From positions 1 to 27,664 of the forward strand of contig JBIKNC010000029.1 in NCBI GenBank assembly GCA_044358925.1: DNA of 27,664 bases, written 5' to 3'. The position numbers and the translations under genes were made by a program. Below the pieces are notes generated by a model that saw only the letters and a program-made list of their open reading frames with translations, made no database searches and was not told the DNA's origin. Each line of letters starts with the position of its first letter. The stretch's first letter is position 1. The stretch comes from Rohdeia sp044358925. Lineage in GTDB: Bacteria; Planctomycetota; UBA1135; GCA-002686595. Shown here piece by piece: positions 16,303 to 25,047 of this stretch.

Positions 16303-17432
16303 CCGCTCTCGCCCTGCGCCTGTGTCTGCTCGTCCTCGCGCTCGCCGCGAGTGCGTGCAGCGCGACGCGCCCGTTGCTCGCGCTCGACGAGGATCCGCTC
16401 GCACCCATGCCGGGCAGCGATCTCTCGTCGGCCGAGATCGATCGGCAGATCGAGATCGGACGCAGCGAGTTCGAGCAGGACCTCGTGTGGGAGGCCTCGC
16501 GGCGCGCGCTCGAGTTGATCGAGGACAGTCGCCTCGACTCCGAACAGGGCAACGCGGCCACGCAGCTCCTCATCGACGCGTTCGGGCGCGGCATCGAAAG
16601 GAGCACACGGCCCTCGCAGCTCGATCGCTTCCGCCCGAGCCGACTGCCGCGCGCGGTGCGGGCGATGCAGGGCGTGGGCAAGGCGCGGCTGCTGGTCGAG
16701 CGGGGCGAGCCCTTCGCGGCCTACGACGAGATCCGCAAGCTCGAGGACATCTATCCGTCGCACCACCTCACGCGCGAAGCGGCCGACCTCGTGTACCGCG
16801 CGGGCAACGCGCTGTACGAGTCGAAGGGTCGCTATCTGATCTTCTTCACCGATCGGGGCCGTGCTCCGACGGTGTTCGAGTACCTGGTGCTGCGCCACCC
16901 GACCCACCACGGCTGCGACGAGGCGTACTGGCTGCTCGCCCAGTTCGCGGAGGAAGGGCGCGACTACGAGCGCGCCATCGCGCACCACGAGGACCTCGTG
17001 TTGTTCCACCCGAGCAGCCCGTACGCCGTCGACGCCGAGGCGAAGATCCCGCAACTGCGGCTCCTGGACCACGTGCGCGTCGACTTCGACACGAACCTCG
17101 TCAAGCGTGCGCGCACGGAGACCGAGACCTGGCTCGCGCGGCACGGTGCGCGCACCGGCGACGCCGAACACGACGCGCTGGTCGAGCGTATGGAAGCGCT
17201 GCGCATCGAGTGCCTGACGCGTTGGACGCGGGCCGACCTCGTGGTCGCGCGCTATTACGACCAATTGGGCGAGGAATTCGGCGCGCGGATGCACGCCGCT
17301 CGCGCGCGACAGCTCGGCGAACGCGCCGGCCTCGTCGACGAAGTCGAAGAGGCGCAGGAGATCCTCGCGCGCAACGCGGTCGCGAGCGGCGCACCGACGC
17401 CCTCCGCCGGTCCGACCGAGGCGCTGCCGTGA
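16299..17432 (+). CDS. BamD-like TPR lipoprotein
   Basis: 377 residues. It is a lipoprotein: signal MTALALRLCLLVLALAASAC with lipobox Cys20; Ser at +2 is compatible with outer-membrane sorting. The mature protein is all-helical with TPR-like pairs, for example LLVERGEPFAAYDEIRKLED, FEYLVLRHPTHHGCDEAYWL and YERAIAHHEDLVLFHPSSPY. These resemble BamD/YfiO, the lipoprotein that works with BamA in outer-membrane protein insertion. Identity cannot be fixed by eye; it could be a different TPR lipoprotein. The length exceeds typical BamD (about 245). It lies between recO and the LptE-like gene with 4-bp overlaps on both sides, consistent with an envelope-assembly role. Confidence 0.7.
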   Translation: MTALALRLCLLVLALAASACSATRPLLALDEDPLAPMPGSDLSSAEIDRQIEIGRSEFEQDLVWEASRRALELIEDSRLDSEQGNAATQLLIDAFGRGIERSTRPSQLDRFRPSRLPRAVRAMQGVGKARLLVERGEPFAAYDEIRKLEDIYPSHHLTREAADLVYRAGNALYESKGRYLIFFTDRGRAPTVFEYLVLRHPTHHGCDEAYWLLAQFAEEGRDYERAIAHHEDLVLFHPSSPYAVDAEAKIPQLRLLDHVRVDFDTNLVKRARTETETWLARHGARTGDAEHDALVERMEALRIECLTRWTRADLVVARYYDQLGEEFGARMHAARARQLGERAGLVDEVEEAQEILARNAVASGAPTPSAGPTEALP

Positions 17433-17968
17433 GTGCGAGCCGGCGCATCGCGCTCGTCGCGCTGCTTGCGTCCGCCGCACTCGCGGCCGGCTGCGGCTGG
17501 CGCGCGGGCATGCCCGTGCCGACCGGCGCGCGCACGATCGCGATCGGTTTCGCTCAGAACGACACGCGCCTGCCGGAAGTGGAGGTCGACCTCACGAACG
17601 CCTTGCACCGCGCGGCGCTCGACAGGCTCGACCTCGCCATTTCGGACGGGTCCGCCGATCTCCTGCTCGAGGCGCGCATCGTCGACCTGCGCCGTCGCGG
17701 CGGGGTGCGCAGCGAAGACGCGCGCCTGCTCGAGGCCGGAGCGACGTTCGTGATCGAGGCCGACCTCGTCGACGGCAGCAGTGGTGCCGTGCTTGGAACG
17801 ACGACACGCCGTCTCACGTCCGGCTACGTCGTCGGAACCGCGGAGAGCCCCGCGACGTCGCCCGACGAACCGGCCGCACGAGCGCGGCTGCTGGACAACC
17901 TGGCCGACGGCGTCGTGCTGGACCTGTTCGCGCCGCTGTCCTACAACCGAGCTGCGGATCCGGGCTGA
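17429..17968 (+). CDS. lptE: LptE-like LPS-assembly lipoprotein
   Basis: 179 residues from the GTG at 17429 (GTGA overlap with the previous stop). The signal peptide ends in lipobox LAAGC (Cys22). The mature sequence follows the LptE plan: CGWRAGMPVPTGARTIAIGF at the start, then FAQNDTRLPEVEVDLTNALH, RAALDRLDLAIS, a SADLLLEARIVDLRR strand, and a C-terminal helix LLDNLADGVVLDLF. LptE plugs the LptD barrel and delivers lipopolysaccharide to the outer leaflet. If correct, the organism has LPS or a similar lipid. The family is weakly conserved, so the call rests on layout and context. A 199-bp gap follows before ftsH. Confidence 0.75.
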   Translation: MSASRRIALVALLASAALAAGCGWRAGMPVPTGARTIAIGFAQNDTRLPEVEVDLTNALHRAALDRLDLAISDGSADLLLEARIVDLRRRGGVRSEDARLLEAGATFVIEADLVDGSSGAVLGTTTRRLTSGYVVGTAESPATSPDEPAARARLLDNLADGVVLDLFAPLSYNRAADPG

Positions 17969-18167
17969 ACGACGAGCGCGTCTGCCGCGGGACGACACAC
18001 GAACCGCCGCGTTCGGGCCGGTGCTCCGCACGTCCGATACCCGAGGACGTCGGCCAAGGGCGACAGCCGAGGGTCGGCGGCCGTGTGCGACACTCGGGCC
18101 GCGCCGGTGCGCCTCTCGCCCCCACCACCGTCCGCCGACGACCAGCTTTCACGAACCGCGTCCAACC
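17969..18167. other. Intergenic region upstream of ftsH
   Basis: 199 bp without a supported gene between the LptE-like stop and the ftsH ATG. I see no strong hairpin with a T-tract and no convincing -35/-10 pair. A short CGTCC/GGACG inverted repeat lies near 18031-18050. It probably holds the ftsH promoter. Confidence 0.4.
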
Positions 18168-20546
18168 ATGGCAGAAACCAAGAAGAACGACCAGGAGCGC
18201 CAGCGCCAGTCGCGCTCGTTCGGAACGTTCCTGTTGTTCCTCACGGTGCTGATCGTGGTGCTCGTCTTCCTCGGCGGGAGCAGCGTCAGCAAGCCCGACG
18301 TCCTGTCGCAGGACGAGTACCTGTTCCACCTCTACGACGGCCGCGTCGAGACGCAGGCGTTCCAGATCGAGGGCGAACACGCCTCGAAGGTCGAGGGGCG
18401 CTACCGCCGCTCGCACGGCAGCGAGTTGCGGAAGTTCGAGACGGAGTTCTCCGACGCGGCGAAGCGCGAGGACGAACTGCGCGAGGTCAAGGCGCGGCGC
18501 TACGAGTCCGTTCAGCCCGACGCGCTGCTCGCCGCCTTCGACGCCGGCGCCTACGAACCCACGCGTATCGTCGGCATCACGACCACGAAAGGCGTCGAAC
18601 CGGCGACCACCGGTCCGGAAGACACACAGGTCGAGGTCGAGCCGGCCGAGCGCCCGCGCACGATCGAACGGCGCGAACACCTGTACGTCGAAGTCGTGGC
18701 GCGCGCGCGCGACGACTTCGCGGCGAGCGACCAGCCCTACCCGTTGCCGAGTGCATCGGGTGCGCTGTGGCTGCGCGTCGAGCCGTCGAAGATCGACGAC
18801 CTCGCCGCGTTGCAGACCGCGGTCGTGACGCGCGGTGCGAAACTCGAGCGCCACACCTTCGACATCACACGCGATGGCGGCACGACGGCCGCGAAGGTCA
18901 GCACCGCGTGGAGCAACTTCCTGATCCTCGGCCTGCCGTGGATCCTGATCATCGGCGTGATGTTCTTCTTCATGCGCCAACTGCGTTCGCAGGGCGGTGC
19001 GGGCGGCGTCATGAACTTCGGGCGCAGTCGCGCCCAGATGTACACGAAGGAGAACCGCACGAACGTCACGTTCGACGACATCGCGGGCGCGCGCGAAGCG
19101 AAGAGCGAAGTGCGCGAGATCGTCGAGTTCCTGAAGAACCCGGGCCGCTTCCAACGCATCGGCGGTCGCATCCCGCGCGGTGTGCTGCTCGTCGGTCCCC
19201 CGGGCTGCGGCAAGACGCTGCTCGCGAAGGCCATCGCCGGCGAAGCCGAGGTGCCGTTCTTCTCGATCAGCGGTTCCGACTTCGTCGAGATGTTCGTCGG
19301 CGTCGGTGCGAGCCGCGTGCGCGACCTCTTCAAACAGGCGCGCGAGAACAGCCCGTGCATCATCTTCCTCGACGAGATCGACGCGGTCGGTCGCCGGCGC
19401 GGCAGCGGCATGGGCGGCGGCCACGACGAACGCGAGCAGACGCTCAACGCGATACTGGTCGAGATGGACGGCTTCGGCACCGACGAAGGCATCATCGTCG
19501 TCGCGGCCACGAACCGCCCGGACGTGCTCGACCCCGCGCTGCTGCGCCCGGGTCGTTTCGACCGCGAGGTGACGATCGACCTGCCCGACAAGGAGGACCG
19601 CAAGGCCATCCTCGACGTGCACCTGCGCCGCGTGCGCACGGAGGCGAAGGTCGACTCGGAGGTGCTCGCGCGTTCGACGCCGAGTTACTCGGGCGCGGAG
19701 TTGGCGGCGATCGTCAACGAAGCCGCGATCATGGCGGTGCTCGCCAAACGCGAAGCGATCTCGATGGACGACCTCGAGGAGGCGCGCGACAAGGTGCGCT
19801 ACGGCCGCCAGAAGGAATCGCGCCGCATCGAAGAAGCCGATCGCACGATCACCGCGTACCACGAAGCCGGACACGCGGTGCTCGCGGCGCTCCTGCCCGA
19901 GACCGATCCGCCGCACAAGGTCACCATCATCCCGCGCGGCCAAGCGCTCGGCGTGACGATGGTGCTGCCGGAGAAGGAGAGCTACCACACACAACGCCGC
20001 CGCCTGTTGTCGCGTCTCGCGATGATGTTCGGCGGACGCGTCGCCGAGCAGGAGTTCTGCGGCGACATCTCGGCCGGCGCCTACGACGACATCCGGCGCT
20101 CGACCGACCTCGCGCGTTCGATGGTCACCGAGTACGGCATGAGCGAGGCCATCGGTCCGATCAACTACGCCGAGCGCCAGGGTTCCGACTTCCTCGGCAC
20201 CGAGATCGGTCGAGCCGTCTTCCACTCCGAGGAGACTGCGCAGGTCATCGACCGCGAGGTGCGCCGCATCCTCGAGGAGTCGTACGCACGCGCCGTCGAA
20301 GTGATCCGCGCGCACCGTCGTGAGGTCGAGGAGACGACGCTCGCGCTCTTGAAGTACGAAACGCTCTCGGGCGCGGAGGTCATGCGTCTCGTGAAGGGCG
20401 AGAGCCACACCACGCTGCGCCCCGACGAGCCGACGCCCCCGCCGGCGACCCCGGGCAAGAGCGAAGGCGGCTCGCGGCCGCGCGCACTCGCCGACGACGG
20501 CGACGCGCCTCCGCTGCCGGGGACGCCGGGCCTCTCCCCCGCCTGA
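18168..20546 (+). CDS. ftsH: ATP-dependent zinc metalloprotease FtsH
   Basis: 792 residues. TM1 is at about 19-36 and TM2 at 251-269, with the AAA+ module next: Walker A GPPGCGKT (343-350, Cys where Thr is usual), pore loop MFVGVG (375-380), Walker B IIFLDEID, and the second region of homology ATNRPDVLDPALLRPGRFDR. The M41 peptidase domain has the zinc motif HEAGH (565-569) and a later SAGAYDDIRRSTDLA segment with the third ligand. FtsH extracts and degrades membrane proteins as a hexamer, and controls LPS synthesis in E. coli. The segment between the two TMs is about 214 residues, well above the ~70 of E. coli FtsH. The C-terminus ends in a Pro/Gly-rich disordered tail. The ATG at 18168 gives a normal N-terminus. 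Confidence 0.96.
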   Translation: MAETKKNDQERQRQSRSFGTFLLFLTVLIVVLVFLGGSSVSKPDVLSQDEYLFHLYDGRVETQAFQIEGEHASKVEGRYRRSHGSELRKFETEFSDAAKREDELREVKARRYESVQPDALLAAFDAGAYEPTRIVGITTTKGVEPATTGPEDTQVEVEPAERPRTIERREHLYVEVVARARDDFAASDQPYPLPSASGALWLRVEPSKIDDLAALQTAVVTRGAKLERHTFDITRDGGTTAAKVSTAWSNFLILGLPWILIIGVMFFFMRQLRSQGGAGGVMNFGRSRAQMYTKENRTNVTFDDIAGAREAKSEVREIVEFLKNPGRFQRIGGRIPRGVLLVGPPGCGKTLLAKAIAGEAEVPFFSISGSDFVEMFVGVGASRVRDLFKQARENSPCIIFLDEIDAVGRRRGSGMGGGHDEREQTLNAILVEMDGFGTDEGIIVVAATNRPDVLDPALLRPGRFDREVTIDLPDKEDRKAILDVHLRRVRTEAKVDSEVLARSTPSYSGAELAAIVNEAAIMAVLAKREAISMDDLEEARDKVRYGRQKESRRIEEADRTITAYHEAGHAVLAALLPETDPPHKVTIIPRGQALGVTMVLPEKESYHTQRRRLLSRLAMMFGGRVAEQEFCGDISAGAYDDIRRSTDLARSMVTEYGMSEAIGPINYAERQGSDFLGTEIGRAVFHSEETAQVIDREVRRILEESYARAVEVIRAHRREVEETTLALLKYETLSGAEVMRLVKGESHTTLRPDEPTPPPATPGKSEGGSRPRALADDGDAPPLPGTPGLSPA

Positions 20547-20556
20547 GCTGCGCGCG

Positions 20557-21663
20557 ATGGCCGGCGGCGAAGACGACGTCGGTCGCGGAGACGACGCACG
20601 GCGCCTCTTGGGGCCGCTCGGACGGCGGCTCGCCGCGCGTGTGCTCCTCGCACACGGGCCCGAGTTCGTCGTCGAGTGCGCGGCGGAAGCGGCGCCGCTC
20701 GTCGCCGGCTGCGGGCGGATCGAGCCCGCACCGAAACAGCACCGACGCGTGCTGCTCCACGCCACCCGCGCGGGTCTCGCGGCGGTGAGCGGCGAAGTCG
20801 CGGCGACCCTCGCGGCCGCCATCGCACGAGCGTCCGAGCGGCTCGTGCGACCGGCGGTCTGGGGCGTGCTCAACTCGACGCCGGACAGCTTCTCGGATGG
20901 AGCTCCGGCGGCTGTCACCGAGGACTTCGTCGAACGCGGCCTCGAACTCGAAGCAGAGGGCGCCGACGTCATCGACGTGGGCGGCGAGTCGACCCGCCCC
21001 GGTTCGGCGTCGGTCGACGTCGCGACCGAGAGCGAACGCGTGCTGCCCGTCCTGCGCGAACTCGCGCGGCGGCTCGTGCGAGCACGCATCTCCGTCGACA
21101 CGACGAAGGCCGACGTGGCGCGCGCGGCTCTCGATCTCGGCGCTCGCATCGTCAACGACACGAGCGGCGGGAGCGCCGATCGTGCCATGCTGTCCGTCGT
21201 GGCCGCGGGCGGCGGTGCTTTCGTGTGCATGCACGCCCGCGGCACACCGAGCACCATGCAAGCCGCGCCCCACTACGACGACACGCTGACCGAGGTCGCG
21301 GAAGAGTTGCGTGTTGCACTCGCGCGCTGCCTCGACGCGGGGATCGCCGCAGAGCGCCTGATCGCCGATCCGGGCCTCGGCTTCGGCAAACGCCTCGTCG
21401 ACAACGCGTTGCTCCTGGAGCACCTCGCACAGTTGCGCTCGCTGGGGGTGCCGCTGCTCGTCGGTGCGTCGCGCAAGTCCTTCGTCGGCACGTGGTCGCA
21501 CGTTGCCGAGCCGGCCGCGCGCACAGCGGGCTCCATCGCCGCCGCGGTGCTCGCCGCACAGCGCGGCGCCGCTGCCGTGCGTGTGCACGACGTGCGCGCC
21601 ACGGTCGAAGCGCTCGACTTCGTGCACGGCTGCCGCACGGCGGCCGCGGAGGCTCGGCAGTGA
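20557..21663 (+). CDS. folP: Dihydropteroate synthase
   Basis: 368 residues. The enzyme condenses p-aminobenzoate with dihydropterin pyrophosphate in folate synthesis. Family motifs are GVLNSTPDSFSDG (about 103-115; usually LNVTPDSFSDG), VIDVGGESTRPGS, ISVDTTKADVARAAL, IVNDTSGG, FVCMHARGTPSTMQ, IADPGLGFGK and LLVGASRKSFVG. The catalytic part is preceded by about 95 extra residues rich in Ala/Arg, longer than E. coli FolP. N-terminally extended DHPS proteins are known next to ftsH and cdaA in other bacteria. The gene starts 10 nt after ftsH and overlaps the next gene by 4 bp (GTGA). Confidence 0.93.
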   Translation: MAGGEDDVGRGDDARRLLGPLGRRLAARVLLAHGPEFVVECAAEAAPLVAGCGRIEPAPKQHRRVLLHATRAGLAAVSGEVAATLAAAIARASERLVRPAVWGVLNSTPDSFSDGAPAAVTEDFVERGLELEAEGADVIDVGGESTRPGSASVDVATESERVLPVLRELARRLVRARISVDTTKADVARAALDLGARIVNDTSGGSADRAMLSVVAAGGGAFVCMHARGTPSTMQAAPHYDDTLTEVAEELRVALARCLDAGIAAERLIADPGLGFGKRLVDNALLLEHLAQLRSLGVPLLVGASRKSFVGTWSHVAEPAARTAGSIAAAVLAAQRGAAAVRVHDVRATVEALDFVHGCRTAAAEARQ

Positions 21664-23657
21664 TCGCCCTGCCGCAGGCCTGGTCGTGGCTCCTGCAACT
21701 CGCTCTTGCGAGCGGCGTGATCTACCTGTTCCTGTTGATCGCGCGACAGTCGCGCGGCAACCGCGTCGTTCGCGCGCTCGTGACCGGCGGCACCACGGCC
21801 GTCGTCGCGTTGTGGGGTCTGACGGAGACGCTCGCACTCGTCGAACTGCAGCATCTGCTGAGCAGCGTCACGGGCTTCGTCGTCGTCGTGCTGGCCATCG
21901 TCTTCCAGCCGGAACTGCGTCGCGCTCTCGGACAACTCGCGCGCCTCGGTGCGTCGATGAGCGGTCGCGCGCTCGAAGTCGCGGCGATCGCGGAGATCGC
22001 AGCCGCCGCGCAGTCGATGGCGCGTCGCCGACGCGGTGCGCTCGTCTCGTTCGAACGCGAGACGTCGCTCGATCCCTGGATCGAACGCGGCGTGACGATC
22101 GATGCGCGCATCGATCGCCACCTGGTCGAGAGCCTGTTCGAACCGAGCGGCGCCCTGCACGACGGCGGCGTCGTCGTGCGCGGCGACCGCATCGTCGCGG
22201 CGTCGTGTGTGTTCCCGCTGACCGAGTCACAGGGCCTCGCACAGCAGTACGGCACGCGCCACCGTGCCGCGATCGGCCTGTCCGAAGAGACCGACTCGGT
22301 CACACTCGTCGTCTCCGAGGAGACCGGACGCATCAGCATCGCGAACGACGGCAAGCTCATCGGTCCGATCGCTGCGGCCGACTTGGAAAGCGAACTGGCT
22401 GCAGCTCTCGGGTTCGGCGGGTCGACGGCGAAACCTGCCGCGCCGGACTCGCTCTTCGCACGCGCGGCGGCGCTCGCACGCCACGTCGTTCGCGACGGCT
22501 ACTGGGTCGCCGTGTCGACCGTGCTCGCCGCCGGACTCCTGTACGTCGCGCACGAACAGGTGGCGTTCGAGGACGACGTGCGTTTCGAACTCGTGGCGGC
22601 CCGCGCGGCCGACATCGACTCGACCGACCCCGCGGTGCGCGAGCGCCTCGTCGCCCGTCCCGGTCGCATCCTCGTCGTTCTCGAACCGACGACGCACGAC
22701 TTCAGCGGCGAAGACCTGCCGCGTGAACTCGATCTCGTCGTCAGCGGTTCGCGCTCCAGCATCGAGCGTTTCCGACGCGAAGCGGCCGGCGAGCTGCGCG
22801 TCACGAACACCGCGGACCCCGTGGTGCTCGAACCCGCACTGCTCGACTGGAACACCGACACACTCGGCCTCGGTCTGCGTTGGCGGGTCGATCGTCCGAC
22901 GCGCCTCACCTTCCTGCGCGTCGGCGGCCGCGAGTTCGAACTGACCGCAGCGATGCTGCCGATCGGGGCCGGCGCCGTGCTGCCGAGCATCGCGGTCGAT
23001 CCCATGCGCACGGCGTTCCATCCGCCGCGAGTGATGCTCGACGGTCCGGTCGAGACGCTCGACGTGATCGCGAGCGAAGGCAGCGGCGCTCTGTTCGCGC
23101 CGCTCGAACTCGGCAAGGAGCCCGTGCCCGACGCGCGCTATCCGCTCGTCCTCGCCGAGCGCTGGACGAGCGCGGGTGTGCGCCTCTCGACAGCCGTCGA
23201 GGCCCAGCCGCTCGTCTCGCGCAGCCGCCGCACGTGGACGCTCGGCGACGTCGAGATCGCGGTCGTGTGCATGGATCCCGAACGGGCCGAGGAACTCGAG
23301 GGTTGGTCGCTCGCCGCCTCGAACCAGACCGCGCGCTTCCAAGTCGAGGCGATCGGCGTGCTGCCGGTCGACGCGGGTGAAGAGGCGATCGCCGCTCTCG
23401 TCACGCGCCTGTCGACGTTCGTCGAACAGAACGTCGTCGCGTACGTCGACGTCTCCGAGATCCCGGTCGGTGCGTCGTCGAGCGAGTCGCGCACCGCACG
23501 CCTGGGCGTGAAGTACTTCCTGCGGCGTGAACTGATGGAGCCGGAAACGCGCGCGGAGCTGGCACTCGAAGCCGCTACGCTCAGCTCCTGGTCGGATCTG
23601 AACGTCGAACTCTCGAGCGAGCCGCAAGTCGTGCTCGAATTGGCCAGCGGGACGTGA
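21660..23657 (+). CDS. cdaA: Fused diadenylate cyclase (CdaA) - YbbR-type (CdaR-like) protein
   Basis: 665 residues from the GTG at 21660. The N-terminal part matches CdaA: three membrane helices within 1-82, the linker FQPELRRALGQLARLG (82-97), and a DAC domain of about 120-250. It carries DGG (168-170, normally DGA) and the GTRHRAAIG block with RHR at 200-202, then VVSEETGRISIANDGKL. DAC domains make c-di-AMP from two ATP. Without interruption the chain continues through a fourth helix (about 281-296, VAVSTVLAAGLLYVAH) into roughly 365 beta-rich extracytoplasmic residues. Segments such as PRVMLDGPVETLDVI resemble YbbR/CdaR repeats. In other bacteria CdaR is a separate protein that binds and regulates CdaA. 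The position just before glmM matches the cdaA-cdaR-glmM order. Confidence 0.85.
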   Translation: MIALPQAWSWLLQLALASGVIYLFLLIARQSRGNRVVRALVTGGTTAVVALWGLTETLALVELQHLLSSVTGFVVVVLAIVFQPELRRALGQLARLGASMSGRALEVAAIAEIAAAAQSMARRRRGALVSFERETSLDPWIERGVTIDARIDRHLVESLFEPSGALHDGGVVVRGDRIVAASCVFPLTESQGLAQQYGTRHRAAIGLSEETDSVTLVVSEETGRISIANDGKLIGPIAAADLESELAAALGFGGSTAKPAAPDSLFARAAALARHVVRDGYWVAVSTVLAAGLLYVAHEQVAFEDDVRFELVAARAADIDSTDPAVRERLVARPGRILVVLEPTTHDFSGEDLPRELDLVVSGSRSSIERFRREAAGELRVTNTADPVVLEPALLDWNTDTLGLGLRWRVDRPTRLTFLRVGGREFELTAAMLPIGAGAVLPSIAVDPMRTAFHPPRVMLDGPVETLDVIASEGSGALFAPLELGKEPVPDARYPLVLAERWTSAGVRLSTAVEAQPLVSRSRRTWTLGDVEIAVVCMDPERAEELEGWSLAASNQTARFQVEAIGVLPVDAGEEAIAALVTRLSTFVEQNVVAYVDVSEIPVGASSSESRTARLGVKYFLRRELMEPETRAELALEAATLSSWSDLNVELSSEPQVVLELASGT

Positions 23658-23676
23658 TCTCCGGCCCCCTCCTTTC

Positions 23677-25047
23677 ATGAGCGCGCGACTGTTCGGAACG
23701 GATGGAATCCGTGGCAAGGCCGGCGACGGCCCGCTGCGCGAAGATCGCGTGTCCGCGCTCGGCCGCGCGATCGGGACGGTGCTGAAGGGGCGCGCGCGCG
23801 ATCCGGTCGCGCTGCTCGGCAACGACGGGCGACGCTCGGGCCCCTGGATCGAAGCGGCGCTCGCGCGCGGACTCGCGGCGGCGGGCTTCTCGGTGCGCAC
23901 GGCCGGTCTCGTCACGACGCCCGGGCTCGCGTGGATCGGACGCGACCTGGGCGTGCGCGCGACGGTGATGGTCAGTGCGTCGCACAACCCGGCCTCCGAC
24001 AACGGCATCAAGGTCTTCGGGCCGCGCGGCGCGAAGCTCACGAACGAACAGGAACTCGAGATCGAGGCCGATCTCGCGAAGCACCCGGCTCCCGTCGAGA
24101 GCGGCCCGAGTGCCGAACACGATCCGGACCTGGAGTTGCGCTACCAAGCGCACCTCTTGCGCAGTGCCGGCGCGCTGAACCTCACCGGGCTGCACGTCGT
24201 GATCGACTGTGCGAACGGGGGCGGCAGTCGCGTGGCGCCGCGGGTGTTCGCGCGACTCGGCGCGCGCGTCACGACCGTCGCCGCTTCACCCGACGGCGAG
24301 AACATCAACGCCGACTGCGGATCGACGCACCCGGAAGCCTTGCAGAGCGAAGTGCGCTCGGTCGGCGCACACCTCGGCATCGCACTCGACGGCGACGGCG
24401 ATCGTTGCCTGTTCGTGGACGAACGCGGGCGCCTCGTCGACGGCGACGCGCTGCTCGTCGCTCTCGCGCGCGACCTGTTCGAACGCAAGAAACTCGCTCA
24501 CGACCGCATCGTCGCGACCGTGATGAGCAATCGCGGGCTGCACCTCGCACTCGCGCGCCACGGCATCTCGGTCGAGACCGTGCCGGTGGGCGACAAACAC
24601 GTGGTCGAGGCGTTGCGTGCGCAAGAACTCTCGCTCGGCGGCGAGCAGTCGGGTCACATCGTCTTCGGCGGCGGCGACGCGCTGATCGGCGACGGCGTCG
24701 TGACGGCGCTGCGCATGCTCGAGTGCCTCGTTCGTCGCAAGGGCCCGTTCTCCGCGCTCGTCGCGGAGTTCAAGTCGTTGCCGCAGGTGCTCCTCAACGT
24801 GGCCGTGAGCGAGAAACCGCCGCTCGACGACATCGCGGGCTTGACCGACTTGGTGCAACGGCACGAGCGCGAACTCGGCGAGAGCGGTCGTGTGCTGCTG
24901 CGCTACTCGGGCACCGAGTCGCTGGCGCGTGTGATGGTCGAAGGGCCCGACGAGAAGGACATCGCGGCGCGCGCGCAAGCGATCGCGGCGCACCTGACGC
25001 GCGCCATCGGACGCGACCGCGCCGGGGCCGAAGGCGGCGCGCGATGA
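23677..25047 (+). CDS. glmM: Phosphoglucosamine mutase
   Basis: 456 residues, usual length. It converts glucosamine-6-phosphate to glucosamine-1-phosphate for UDP-GlcNAc, needed for peptidoglycan and LPS. Motifs are the N-terminal LFGTDGIRGKAG, catalytic phosphoserine in SASHNP (Ser102), metal-binding DGDGDR (Asp238, 240, 242), the sugar-binding GGEQSGHI, and the phosphate-binding RYSGTES near the C-terminus. It starts 19 nt after the cdaA-ybbR fusion; the spacer is pyrimidine-rich without a Shine-Dalgarno site. In other bacteria GlmM binds CdaA and inhibits it, so the neighbourhood fits a regulatory complex. Its stop overlaps the tsaB start. Confidence 0.96.
   Translation: MSARLFGTDGIRGKAGDGPLREDRVSALGRAIGTVLKGRARDPVALLGNDGRRSGPWIEAALARGLAAAGFSVRTAGLVTTPGLAWIGRDLGVRATVMVSASHNPASDNGIKVFGPRGAKLTNEQELEIEADLAKHPAPVESGPSAEHDPDLELRYQAHLLRSAGALNLTGLHVVIDCANGGGSRVAPRVFARLGARVTTVAASPDGENINADCGSTHPEALQSEVRSVGAHLGIALDGDGDRCLFVDERGRLVDGDALLVALARDLFERKKLAHDRIVATVMSNRGLHLALARHGISVETVPVGDKHVVEALRAQELSLGGEQSGHIVFGGGDALIGDGVVTALRMLECLVRRKGPFSALVAEFKSLPQVLLNVAVSEKPPLDDIAGLTDLVQRHERELGESGRVLLRYSGTESLARVMVEGPDEKDIAARAQAIAAHLTRAIGRDRAGAEGGAR

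Noticed and set aside
17814..21257. Very long minus-strand open frame antisense to ftsH and folP
   Set aside because: It is Arg/Ala/Val-rich with no domain pattern. It arises because GC-rich codon use on the plus strand leaves few stops on the complement. The plus-strand genes have full family motifs.
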